Part shown: positions 1-7,996 of the stretch, piece after piece | Layout: each line of letters opens with the position of its first letter | How positions within the stretch are numbered: position 1 is the stretch's first letter | DNA from: Thalassospira profundimaris | Lineage (GTDB): Bacteria; Pseudomonadota; Alphaproteobacteria; Rhodospirillales; Thalassospiraceae | Reading direction: 5' to 3' | Assembly: GCF_003326795.1 (NCBI RefSeq) | Contig: NZ_JPWI01000004.1 | Location: 1 to 64,000, forward strand | Length of the DNA: 64,000 bases | Translations under genes and position numbers: made by a program | Notes under the pieces: model-generated | Databases searched by the model: none | Seen by the model: only the letters and a program-made list of their open reading frames with translations | Told to the model about the DNA's origin: nothing

Positions 1-309
1 AGCTACACCCGCATGGTGTGTGGCGCGGTTTTTAACAGTCGGTCTTTGGGGGCGCAAGCGGTTTTTGATCTGAATTCGAAATTTCTTCCCGGTTTCCTCT
101 GTGGGTAGAAACTACCCGTTATTCCGAAGCGTCAAGGTTCTCTCCGGGCATGTTTGACAATCTCATTGCAAAGCACGGAAGACACGGAAGACGCAGAAAC
201 AGGTTGGTCAAGAAAGCGGTGCGCCTACCCGGATGCAGAAGACAGATCGTCTCGGAAATGGGGGGATGACAAGAGGAAACGCAACATCAGTCTGTTGCGT
301 TTCTCAATG
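1..309. other. Gene-free left edge
   Basis: I see no convincing coding sequence here. The short open frames lack a ribosome binding site and conserved-looking protein. A small hairpin (GGGTAG / CTACCC) lies near position 105-118. A longer hairpin next to the first gene is listed separately. Confidence 0.5.
276..303 (-). terminator. Hairpin after the receiver-partner gene
   Basis: Arms GAAACGCAACA and TGTTGCGTTTC pair perfectly around a 6-nt loop, seven bases after the stop codon of the minus-strand gene ending at 310. On the minus strand the tail (CTCTTGTC) is only moderately T-rich, so this is a probable but weak intrinsic terminator. Confidence 0.45.
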
Positions 310-864
310 CTATTCGCGGGGTAACTCGTGGCGTTCGGCAAGTTTGGTCAGGGCTGCGACGGTGGCCTGTTCGACCGTCGAGCCAAAGCCGGTAACGCGG
401 CCTGCGAGAATGACATAAAGCGAATCAATATGAAGCTGGATGACAAGCAGCTGTTTTTCATTGGCGGTGGTACGGTCCGCAACGAAAGTTTCCAGCGATT
501 TTGCAATCTGGGTCATCAACGGGTACTGGAACGTACCGCCAAGTGCCTTGACCGAATAGGCAAGGTCTGAGCTGCTGGCCACGGCATCGCTGCGTTTTGT
601 CTTGTCGCCCAGTGCCTGGATGATCTGGCGGCGGCAATCCATCAGGTCCTTGCCGACGTCGCGGACAAAGGTTTCGGAACTGCGTTGCACAACCTGTTCA
701 AGCTCTTCGAGCTGCTCGGGGGACAGATTGATGTCAAATCCCTTGATGAAGTTGACAGCTCGCCGCTTCAAATCGGTTTGGGCGGGAATGATCTGTACAT
801 TCTTCTTTTTCTTTGGCGCGTCCGGCTTCACGATTGCTCCGCTTCCCCAGTCATAATGGGTCAT
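310..864 (-). CDS. Conserved helical partner of a receiver protein
   Basis: This 184-residue protein has no signal peptide or membrane segment and looks mostly alpha-helical. Its ATG overlaps the stop codon of the upstream receiver gene (ATGA), so the two are translationally coupled. The second half (about residues 95-180) resembles a family often found beside response regulators in alphaproteobacteria: a G-T-F-x-Y-P-L stretch, then a helix with LHIDSL, then a helical C-terminus. The His in that helix might be an HPt-like phosphorylation site, but the canonical HPt motif is not evident, so this is only a suggestion. The likely role is binding partner or output of the receiver at 861-1355. Confidence is high that it is a gene and low on biochemistry. 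Confidence 0.7.
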   Translation of the reverse strand: MTHYDWGSGAIVKPDAPKKKKNVQIIPAQTDLKRRAVNFIKGFDINLSPEQLEELEQVVQRSSETFVRDVGKDLMDCRRQIIQALGDKTKRSDAVASSSDLAYSVKALGGTFQYPLMTQIAKSLETFVADRTTANEKQLLVIQLHIDSLYVILAGRVTGFGSTVEQATVAALTKLAERHELPRE

Positions 865-1355
865 TCGTCAAGGCTCCTTCGGTCAGGACCATCAAACTGG
901 ACCTGCCTGCGGCGTCGGTCAGGACCAAAATACGTTCCGGTATTGATGAAACGTCGTGGTCGAGCAATGACCGATACCAATCGACTATAAAGTGCCTTGG
1001 CATTGAATGGTTTGGCAAGAAATTCCGTAATACCAAGGTCGCGTGCGGTTGTTACGTAACGGTGTTCCGAATGCGCAGTCAGCATGATCACAGGAATGAA
1101 CCGGTTGGGCGAGTTGGTCGAATTGCGCATGACGTCAAGAAATTCAAGACCATCCATGCCACGGAGTCGCCATTCACACACAACGATATCAATCTTTTCA
1201 CTGCGCAAGACATCAAAGGCATCATTCGGCGTTTTTACGCGCTGAATGTGACTGGCACCGAGATAGGCCAGTGTGTCGTAGACTACTTGAGCTGAAATCT
1301 TGTCCCCGTCAACGATCAGAAAACTGATTTTACTAAAGTCGATTTTCGCGTTCAT
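861..1355 (-). CDS. CheY-like receiver protein with Glu at the phosphoacceptor position
   Basis: This single-domain response regulator (164 aa) starts at the ATG after a GAGG ribosome site; an in-frame extension to 1472 has no such support. The CheY fold is clear: LIVDGD at the first acidic strand, IMLTAHS with the conserved Thr, and FLAKPF with the conserved Lys. Where CheY has S-D-W-N-M-P-N-M-D-G, this protein has C-E-W-R-L-R-G-M-D-G. The phosphorylated Asp is therefore Glu61, and the second acidic-pocket Asp is Gly. The C-terminal tail carries two GPDRR motifs, common in alphaproteobacterial receivers. It probably works without standard aspartyl phosphorylation. It shares an operon with the coupled partner at 310-864. 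Confidence 0.85.
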   Translation of the reverse strand: MNAKIDFSKISFLIVDGDKISAQVVYDTLAYLGASHIQRVKTPNDAFDVLRSEKIDIVVCEWRLRGMDGLEFLDVMRNSTNSPNRFIPVIMLTAHSEHRYVTTARDLGITEFLAKPFNAKALYSRLVSVIARPRRFINTGTYFGPDRRRRQVQFDGPDRRSLDE

Positions 1356-1635
1356 CCGGCCTCGTTTCCTGAGCATCATCACGAATATGCGTCGCTGTTC
1401 AGGGACTAACAGCAGCAATTCATCTCGGTTGCTGTTGTATAAACCCTTATACCTTTGTCTGGTTTCCAGCAAGGTCTAACCGCCCCTGATGATGCTGGAG
1501 AATCTGACAAATACTGACCTGAGATCAGCAGCAGGCCTGAACTTGCGACGTTTACGTCTTGTTTTTTGAATGCTCGTATCCGGTCCGAACCCACCCATAT
1601 TGGAGGTGGCGGTCATTTGTAAAGAGGGTGATAGA
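1356..1635. other. Intergenic region upstream of the receiver gene
   Basis: This 280-bp stretch between the dCMP deaminase stop and the receiver start holds no supportable gene. It presumably carries the promoter of the receiver-partner operon. I cannot name a specific box with confidence. Confidence 0.4.
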
Positions 1636-2109
1636 TTATTTCATCGGCTTTGTGGTGCCGTCATTGTCGATCACCTGAACAATGACCCCGGATTCGTCAA
1701 ACATTTCGGTCGAAATCTTCATATCCTGTTCCCAGCGTTCAAGAAAATCCGCGGTAAGTTTGGTTTTATCCACGAAGACCTCGGCGATTCCGGCCTGAAT
1801 GATGGCGCGCGCGCAGTCACAGCACGGGAAGTGGGTAACATAAAGCGCGCAACCATCAAGAGATGTGCCGGTATAGCTGGCATTGTAGATGGCATTGCGT
1901 TCGGCATGTTCGGTATAGGCGTATTTTTCCGGGCGCTGGTGGCGGCTTTCGACAGCGTCATCCACACCACGCGGGAAGCCGTTATAGCCAACCGCACGGA
2001 TTTCCTTTTTCGGGCCGATGACAACCGCGCCGACCTGCGTGCTGCGATCCTTTGACCAGTCTGCGATATGGGCTGCAAGACCAAGAAAGCGGTGGTGCCA
2101 TTTATTCAT
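1636..2109 (-). CDS. Deoxycytidylate (dCMP) deaminase family protein
   Basis: This 157-residue zinc-dependent deaminase would convert dCMP to dUMP, feeding dTMP synthesis in the cytoplasm. The zinc site is visible as TEHAERNAIYNA (HAE with the catalytic Glu) followed by PCCDCARAI (PCxxC). The N-terminal STQVGAVVIGP and VGYNGFPRG segments are typical of the dCMP/ComE family. I chose the ATG at 2109 (MNKWHHRF) because family members begin there; an ATG at 2130 and the longer frame to 2220 lack ribosome sites, and even the chosen site is weak (ACAGGG). The gene points toward the receiver pair, but a gap of about 280 bp argues for separate transcription. Confidence 0.88.
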   Translation of the reverse strand: MNKWHHRFLGLAAHIADWSKDRSTQVGAVVIGPKKEIRAVGYNGFPRGVDDAVESRHQRPEKYAYTEHAERNAIYNASYTGTSLDGCALYVTHFPCCDCARAIIQAGIAEVFVDKTKLTADFLERWEQDMKISTEMFDESGVIVQVIDNDGTTKPMK

Positions 2110-2385
2110 TGAATGAAGCCCTGTTTGCATCAATGTGATCGGGGCATTTCGCGTGCGGCGAATGCGGCTTTTCACCTCTTTTAAGAGGGGGCTTCTTGTA
2201 ATTGTCCAGTGAAAAATCACATTTTTGTAAAGGCATTTAAAGAAAAGTCCCTGTTCAAATAGGGGCTGATTGACTATTAAGGGGTTACCCCCAGAAAAAT
2301 ATCAGGACGCCCTGACGCCTCGCCGCAGATGCAGGCCGAAGCGGTAGGGCTCACGTGTAAACCAAATAACAAGAGGTAGTAGCTG

Positions 2386-3804
2386 ATGCGCCGTCAACGT
2401 AAGGCGAAAATCATCGCGACCCTGGGGCCGGCGAGTTCAAAGCCAGAAATCCTCGAGAAAATCGTGAAAACAGGCGTCGATGTATTTCGCCTGAATTTCT
2501 CGCATGGGGAACACTCAGAACATCTGGCCCGTTTTGAAGCTATCCGCGCTGTCGAAGCAAAGCTTGGTCGTCCGATCGGAATTTTGATGGACCTTCAGGG
2601 GCCGAAAATCCGTGTTGGCACCTTTGCCGACGAGAAGGTAGAACTCGAAGCTGGTGACACCTTCAAATTCGACATGGACAAGACGCCGGGTGACAACAAG
2701 CGCGTTTCCTTGCCGCATCCGGAAGTCTACGCAGCCCTGAAACCGGGTGCGAACCTTTTGCTTGATGATGGCAAGCTGCGCATGCGTGTTGAGAAATGCG
2801 ATGACAAGTCGGCTGAATGTACGGTCATCACCGGTGGTCCGCTGTCAAACCGCAAGGGTGTTAACCTTCCTGACGTCATGTTGCCGCTGTCGCCGCTGAC
2901 GGACAAAGACCGTGCCGATCTGGTTTACGGTCTGGAAATGGGCGTCGATTTCGTCGCGCTGTCGTTTGTTCAGCGTCCCGAAGATGTCGCCGAAGCCCGC
3001 AAGCTTATCCAGGGCCGTGCAGCCATCGTTTCCAAACTGGAAAAGCCGCAGGCAATCGAGCATCTCGACGAGATCGTCGAGCTGTCTGACATGGTGATGG
3101 TTGCCCGTGGTGATCTTGGTGTGGAATGCCCGCCGGAAGATGTTCCGATTCTTCAGAAACGGATCATCAAAGCCTGCCGTGAAGCTGGCAAGCCGGTGAT
3201 CGTGGCAACCCAGATGCTTGATTCCATGGTATCGAACCCGGCACCGACCCGTGCAGAAGCATCTGACGTCGCAACTGCGATTTATGACGGTGCCGATGCC
3301 GTGATGCTGTCGGCAGAAAGTGCTGTTGGCAAGTATCCGCTTGAAACCGTTTCGATCATGGACCGCATTCTGGTCCGTGTTGAGCAGGACGAGCTTTACT
3401 ACCGCATGCGTGATGCCAACCGCCCGGATCCGGAACATAACGCACCGGACGCGATCAGTGCCGCAGCCCGTCAGGTTGCTGCCACGATCGGCTCCAAAGC
3501 CGTGGTCAACTATACCACGTCCGGTTCCACGGCATTCCGTGCCGCGCGTGAACGTCCGGAAGTTCAGATTCTTGGCCTGACCCCGCGCATTCAGACTGCA
3601 CGTCGTCTGGCGCTATGCTGGGGTGTGCATCCGGTCTTTACCCGGGATGCGACCAACTTTGCCGAAATGGTCGGCATTGCCTGTGAAGTTGCCCAGCGCG
3701 AAGAATTTGCCGGTCCGGGTGATTCACTGGTGATCACCGCAGGTGTTCCGTTCGGAACGCCCGGTGCGACCAATATCCTGCGCATTGCATGGGTGAGCAA
3801 CTGA
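2386..3804 (+). CDS. pyk: Pyruvate kinase
   Basis: Pyruvate kinase (472 aa, normal length) converts phosphoenolpyruvate and ADP to pyruvate and ATP in lower glycolysis. Hallmarks are the N-terminal KIIATLGPAS and RLNFSHG motifs, MDLQGPKIR, the active-site lysine segment IVSKLEKPQAI, the metal-binding MVARGDLGVE, and the signature VATQMLDSM followed by AEASDVATAIYDGADAVMLSAE. The C-terminal domain (about 350-472) is the regulatory domain. The ATG is preceded by AGAGGT. The gene stands alone with its own terminator at 3841-3873. Confidence 0.98.
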   Translation: MRRQRKAKIIATLGPASSKPEILEKIVKTGVDVFRLNFSHGEHSEHLARFEAIRAVEAKLGRPIGILMDLQGPKIRVGTFADEKVELEAGDTFKFDMDKTPGDNKRVSLPHPEVYAALKPGANLLLDDGKLRMRVEKCDDKSAECTVITGGPLSNRKGVNLPDVMLPLSPLTDKDRADLVYGLEMGVDFVALSFVQRPEDVAEARKLIQGRAAIVSKLEKPQAIEHLDEIVELSDMVMVARGDLGVECPPEDVPILQKRIIKACREAGKPVIVATQMLDSMVSNPAPTRAEASDVATAIYDGADAVMLSAESAVGKYPLETVSIMDRILVRVEQDELYYRMRDANRPDPEHNAPDAISAAARQVAATIGSKAVVNYTTSGSTAFRAARERPEVQILGLTPRIQTARRLALCWGVHPVFTRDATNFAEMVGIACEVAQREEFAGPGDSLVITAGVPFGTPGATNILRIAWVSN

Positions 3805-3840
3805 TCGGGATCATCAAGATATCCGGATAACAGATTTAAC

Positions 3841-3873
3841 AAGCGGGCGGCCGGATCGGTCGCCCGCTTTTTT
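3841..3873 (+). terminator. Intrinsic terminator of pyk
   Basis: The arms AAGCGGGCG and CGCCCGCTT pair perfectly and are followed by a run of T. It lies 36 bases past the pyk stop codon. Confidence 0.9.
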
Positions 3874-4224
3874 GTGCCCAAAGGCCGGATACGGGCAGGG
3901 GAGAGGGCCGGTATCGGTAAATTTCGGTGCGGGAAAAGCGAGCAGGTTTGCCGAACTTTCGCGGTGAATATCACCGGTTTGTATAGTGCGCTGTATTGTT
4001 AATGTTTTTTTGAGTCTTTGCGTCGATAGTCTATTGGTAATCAAGGCTGTGCCAGATGGTTTCAGCCTTTGATGTTGGGGTAATGAATTTATACGTCTAG
4101 TCTGGTTGTGTATCACTGTCGGTTCTGGTTAAACTGTTCTGACAAAACATAAAAAACACAGGTATCTGCATTGTTTGATGCCTGATATGCCGCCAGGCAA
4201 GGGACCAGGGGAATAGCTGCGATA
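3874..4224. other. Intergenic region before the DUF2336-like gene
   Basis: About 350 bp between the pyk terminator and the next gene. No coding sequence is supported. It is AT-richer than the neighbouring genes and presumably holds the promoter of the downstream two-gene unit, but I could not fix a -35/-10 pair. Confidence 0.4.
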
Positions 4225-5739
4225 ATGCTGAGTTGGATGTTCAATCGGCAGAAAAATACGGGTGACGCGGGGCTTGATGACAAAGCCACTGCCAAGCTTC
4301 GTGATCTTGCTGAAACTGTCCGTACAGTCGCACCTGATGCATTTTCTGCCGATGCCGGCAATGCGCGTGGGCGGTCGATCCCCCGCAAAAGCTCCAGCGA
4401 AGAGATTTCAGAACAAAGCGCGCTTGAACATGCGGCACGCCTTTCAACGGAAATGGCGCATGCTGATGATGACGATGATGCTCCGGATTTTGACAGCGAT
4501 GTCCGTATGGATGTTGCGCGCCGTTTGCGCCGTCACCTGCATGATGTCAGTCCGTCCGAGCGCCTTGAGATGGTCGAGGAATTTGTCGCGGCCATTGCCA
4601 ATATGGGTGAATGCTATCGCCCGCAGGTGATCAATCTGATTGAGCAGGAACTGGGCCATACGCCTTATATGACCCGTCAGGCTGCAAGCCGCCTGCGCCA
4701 GGACATTCAGGCTATTGGTCGGGTGTCGATCGGTGAATATATCGAACTTCTGAGCGATTCCGATTTCCTTGATATCATGCGCGGACGCGGCGAGTTTGTT
4801 CAGACCGCTGCCGAACGTGCGCGTGAAGAACAGGAAGCCGCGGCAAGAGCACGCCTGATCGAACAGAAAGCCGAGAAAGAAAAAAGCAGTCTTCTGAACC
4901 GGTTGCTGTCATCTGACGATGCGCCGCGCAATGTAGTGTCCATGACCCCGCATTTCGCAGAACGCAAGACAAATGCCCCGACAACATCGGGCAACGACCT
5001 TATGGGTGGGCAAAGCCGCATTTCGCGTCAGGCCCAGCGTCGTGTCGCGCATTTCATCATGGCATCGCTGTTTGATACGCTGGTCGAGCAGGGACGCATG
5101 CGCACCGAAGTTGCACGTGCCCTTCGCCAGTCCGTGCGCCAGCGTATTGAAAAGGCCCGGTTTGAAAACCGCATGCCGCTTTATGCAGCCGATAGCACAA
5201 TGGCGATGGATGTGACCGATGACGTGATGCTTGATCACGAACAGGAAGCCGCATCAAACCAGAAAATGACGATTGATCAGTATATTCTTGATGCGGTATC
5301 GCGCAACGAGGACGCACTTGTTGTGCAGTCCCTTGCGCATTACGCACAGATACCGGTCAGTGCTGTCTCGAAAATCCTTGATTCCGGAAGCGCGCGCGCG
5401 ATTACTGCCCTTGCATGGCGTGCGGGCATGACTGCACCGTCATCGGTGGTGCTGCAAATCAGCAACGGCATTCCCGAAGCCAATATCGAAAGCCCGGCAG
5501 CGGGGGGACGGTATGCGATGGCCTCAACCGATATGGATTGGTATATCGATTTCTTCAACGACACCAAGCCCGCCACAGCGCGTACACGTGTCGAAAAGGA
5601 AACGGTTGCACCGGCTGTAAACGCCAAGCGGAACCCCGGTTTGAACCCGAATATCCGGCCGCGAACGGGACGCAACAGCGGTGGCCTTGAAGGCTTGGTC
5701 TCTGACAAGCGACTCACCAAGGGTCCAAAAGGAGACTGA
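4225..5739 (+). CDS. DUF2336-like protein
   Basis: This 504-residue cytoplasmic protein has no membrane segment. A charged helical stretch rich in Glu, Ala and Arg (about 190-215) splits it into two helical halves. The second half (about 255-420), including ITALAWRAGM near its end, resembles alphaproteobacterial DUF2336 proteins, which are built of HEAT-like helices and have no established function. The C-terminal 80 residues are basic and low in complexity. The ATG at 4225 has a purine-rich AGGGGAAT upstream at a rather long distance. The next gene starts six bases after the stop, so they form an operon. Family assignment is moderate; no activity is assigned. Confidence 0.75.
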   Translation: MLSWMFNRQKNTGDAGLDDKATAKLRDLAETVRTVAPDAFSADAGNARGRSIPRKSSSEEISEQSALEHAARLSTEMAHADDDDDAPDFDSDVRMDVARRLRRHLHDVSPSERLEMVEEFVAAIANMGECYRPQVINLIEQELGHTPYMTRQAASRLRQDIQAIGRVSIGEYIELLSDSDFLDIMRGRGEFVQTAAERAREEQEAAARARLIEQKAEKEKSSLLNRLLSSDDAPRNVVSMTPHFAERKTNAPTTSGNDLMGGQSRISRQAQRRVAHFIMASLFDTLVEQGRMRTEVARALRQSVRQRIEKARFENRMPLYAADSTMAMDVTDDVMLDHEQEAASNQKMTIDQYILDAVSRNEDALVVQSLAHYAQIPVSAVSKILDSGSARAITALAWRAGMTAPSSVVLQISNGIPEANIESPAAGGRYAMASTDMDWYIDFFNDTKPATARTRVEKETVAPAVNAKRNPGLNPNIRPRTGRNSGGLEGLVSDKRLTKGPKGD

Positions 5740-5744
5740 GTGCC

Positions 5745-6707
5745 ATGAGCAGCAATCACGGCATCTCGTATGACGCGTTGAAATATGCGCTCAATATCAA
5801 GGAAAGTTATCAAAGCGGCGAACCATTGACCGTAACCGGCGCAGCAAAGCAGCAGCGTCTTTTGATGCCGGAGCATTTGCTCAGCAATGATCTGGCATTG
5901 ATGCAATATGATGATCCTTTGGCACTTGCCGTGATTGCGACCCGTGACCCGGAAAGCCCGATGGCGCTGGCGGCTGCGATCCGCATGGGGCCGCATGCCA
6001 AATGCAAGGAACTGATTACCGGCGTGTTTGAAGTCGTTTCCGATGCGACCAAGCATGAGCTGGTTGCCGATTGCGCCAAGCTTCTGACAAAGAACGCCTT
6101 TAGCCCCGAAGCATTCCATCTGGTGCGCACGCGCGCATCCAACCATGTTGTTGAAATCCGCGAGGCATATCGCCGGGCGATGGCCGATAATTTGCGCGCA
6201 CTTCTGGATGGCAAGATGGCGGCGCGCGAGTTTGTCGAAGAATTCATCGAGCTGGCATCAAACGGAAATCTGCGAATTGACATCTATCGCCGTCTGGTGA
6301 TGAAGCTGATGCGATCAGACGCGGTGCGGCCAAGCGTGAAATTCATGCTGCTCGAACGGCTGGACCGGTTCCCGCAGATGGTGAAGCTTCAGATTGTTAA
6401 CGAGGTTAACTCTGCGCCCGATACACCGGAATATCAGACCCTGAAGCAGGAATTGCGCTGGATCTACGAGACCAAGCAAAAGCAACAGCAACAGGCACCG
6501 CAAACCCCGATCAATGCCAGCAAGCAGCAACCAACGGCGGCCGAGCTGGTGGCGCGTTCACAGATTGACTTCGGGGCGGCAGCCGGGATGCATCGGCGCA
6601 ATGCCATCATCAAACCGGCCGAGCCGCAGCTTGCACGTAATGCCAACCCTTCGATCATGCGAAGCGGTGGGTTCAGCACGCGCGAACTGTCTTCCTGGCT
6701 GAACTAG
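5745..6707 (+). CDS. Unrecognised helical protein paired with the DUF2336-like gene
   Basis: I do not recognise this 320-residue protein. It is soluble and helical through about residue 240 and may be built of repeated short helices (runs such as DDPLALAVIATRDPESPMALAAAI). A Gln-rich linker (KQKQQQQ) follows near 245, then a low-complexity tail ending in STRELSSWLN. The start lies five bases beyond the upstream stop, with GGAGA just before it, so it is cotranscribed and probably works with the DUF2336-like protein. No catalytic motif is visible. Confidence 0.75.
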   Translation: MSSNHGISYDALKYALNIKESYQSGEPLTVTGAAKQQRLLMPEHLLSNDLALMQYDDPLALAVIATRDPESPMALAAAIRMGPHAKCKELITGVFEVVSDATKHELVADCAKLLTKNAFSPEAFHLVRTRASNHVVEIREAYRRAMADNLRALLDGKMAAREFVEEFIELASNGNLRIDIYRRLVMKLMRSDAVRPSVKFMLLERLDRFPQMVKLQIVNEVNSAPDTPEYQTLKQELRWIYETKQKQQQQAPQTPINASKQQPTAAELVARSQIDFGAAAGMHRRNAIIKPAEPQLARNANPSIMRSGGFSTRELSSWLN

Positions 6708-6744
6708 AGCTCGTCCAACAGTGCCCGACAAATATCGGGCAGGG

Positions 6745-7059
6745 TCAGCTGACCAGACGGGACGCGGTTTCAGCTTTGCCAAGCGGGGTATGAAGCCCGA
6801 TCTGTTTTTCCAGATAAATTGTGCAAATCACGCGTAACAGCGATGCGAAGTTTGGAATGTCGCCACGTTGTGCGACAACTTCGTCATAAATCTTGCCCAG
6901 AAATTGCGGGGTGGTGAAACCTTCACCCGACGAGATTTCATCAAGGATTTGCCAGAATCGCAGTTCAAGACGCAGGCTGGTTACCACGCCATTGATCCGT
7001 ACAGAACGGCTGACACATTGATAAAGTTCGGGTTCGGCACCTGAATAGATTTGACACAT
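6745..7059 (-). CDS. Ribbon-helix-helix domain protein
   Basis: This 104-residue protein carries the alphaproteobacterial RHH_4-type fold: RSVRINGVVTSLRLELRFWQIL forms the ribbon and first helix, followed by LDEISSGEGFTTPQFLGKIYDEV and SLLRVICTIYL. Such proteins are presumed DNA-binding dimers, but targets are unknown for most members. An AGGAAAGG site precedes the ATG. Upstream lies a strong hairpin pointing the other way (7081-7111). The gene is monocistronic as far as can be seen. Confidence 0.8.
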   Translation of the reverse strand: MCQIYSGAEPELYQCVSRSVRINGVVTSLRLELRFWQILDEISSGEGFTTPQFLGKIYDEVVAQRGDIPNFASLLRVICTIYLEKQIGLHTPLGKAETASRLVS

Positions 7060-7080
7060 GAGGACGGCCTTTCCTGTGAT

Positions 7081-7111
7081 GCGGTCGGTTTTGTATTCCG
7101 ACCGCTTTTTT
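7081..7111 (+). terminator. Plus-strand terminator hairpin upstream of the RHH gene
   Basis: GCGGTCGG and CCGACCGC pair and are followed by seven T on the plus strand. No plus-strand gene ends nearby (the nearest stops at 6707), so it may block antisense transcription into the PfpI region, or the hairpin may act in the leader of the minus-strand RHH mRNA. Confidence 0.6.
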
Positions 7112-7178
7112 CAGGGCCCGTAACCAGTCCAAAGGCAGACCCTGCAGAGTGTTTAACACCAGAGGTCCATGGTCAGGG

Positions 7179-7213
7179 AAAAATCGCCCAAACGCAACTC
7201 ACGATTGGGCGAT
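7179..7213 (-). terminator. Terminator of the PfpI-family gene
   Basis: On the minus strand, arms ATCGCCCAA and TTGGGCGAT enclose a 13-nt loop and are followed by a run of T. It begins a few bases after the stop codon at 7220. Confidence 0.8.
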
Positions 7214-7219
7214 ATCCGG

Positions 7220-7801
7220 TTACAAGTTGATTTCAGTGCCAAGAACAGCAAGGAAGGCGGCAAGCCATTTCGGATGCGCAGGCCATGCCGGAGCGGTGAC
7301 AAGATTGCCATCGGTGCAGGCATCATCAATGGCGATGTCGGCATAAATGCCGCCGCCCAGTTTGACTTCGGGCGCGCAAGCCGGATAGGCCGAAACCGTG
7401 CGTCCCTTGATGATGTCGGCTGCTGCCAGAAGCTGTGCCCCGTGGCAGACCGCAGCAATCGGTTTGCCAGCGTCATTGAAGTCACGCACCAGACGAATGA
7501 CGTCCTCGTTCAGGCGCAGATATTCCGGGGCGCGACCGCCGGGGATCAGAAGCGCGTCATAGTTTTCCGCGCGCGCAGAAGCAAAATCCGCATTCAGTGC
7601 AAAATTGTGACCGCGTTTTTCGCTATAGGTCTGATCGCCTTCGAAGTCATGGATTGCGGTTGCGACCGTATCACCAGCTTTCTTGTCCGGGCAGACCGCA
7701 TCGACCTTGTGGCCGACCGCAAGCAGGGTCTGAAACGGGACCATGGTTTCGTAATCCTCGGCGAAATCACCTGTGATCATCAGAATTTTTTTGGCAGACA
7801 T
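7220..7801 (-). CDS. DJ-1/PfpI family protein
   Basis: This 193-residue protein belongs to the DJ-1/PfpI superfamily (class I glutamine amidotransferase-like fold). The nucleophile elbow [10 protein letters not shown] contains the conserved Cys followed by His, and GDFAEDYE supplies the usual N-terminal Glu. Members include peptidases, glyoxalase/deglycase-type enzymes and stress proteins; the sequence does not show which activity applies. The start at MSAKKILM follows a strong GGGAGGAT site, while the longer frame to 7876 lacks support. A dedicated terminator follows. Confidence 0.92.
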   Translation of the reverse strand: MSAKKILMITGDFAEDYETMVPFQTLLAVGHKVDAVCPDKKAGDTVATAIHDFEGDQTYSEKRGHNFALNADFASARAENYDALLIPGGRAPEYLRLNEDVIRLVRDFNDAGKPIAAVCHGAQLLAAADIIKGRTVSAYPACAPEVKLGGGIYADIAIDDACTDGNLVTAPAWPAHPKWLAAFLAVLGTEINL

Positions 7802-7944
7802 TTGATATCCTCCCGGGGGATGTTGTGGTTTGTTTTGTCCTTCACGGTCAGAAATCATACGCCTGTAAGGTGGCATGCGGGTAACAGCGGGCTACTACAC
7901 TGGCAGCAAGTAGCTTTCGTCAGGAACTGGCACGACACGGACGC

Positions 7945-7975
7945 AAAAAAAAAGAGGCCCGTTGGGGCCTCTTTT
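7945..7975 (-). terminator. Terminator of the MscS-type gene
   Basis: GAGGCCC and GGGCCTC pair around a GTTG loop. A run of nine T follows on the minus strand and four T on the plus strand, so it can work in both directions. Confidence 0.9.
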
Positions 7976-7996
7976 AAAGGTTGTGATTTGCGCGGA

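Noticed and set aside
5340-6146. 268-residue minus-strand frame across the junction of the two-gene unit
   Set aside because: It covers two well-linked plus-strand genes and has no supporting signal.
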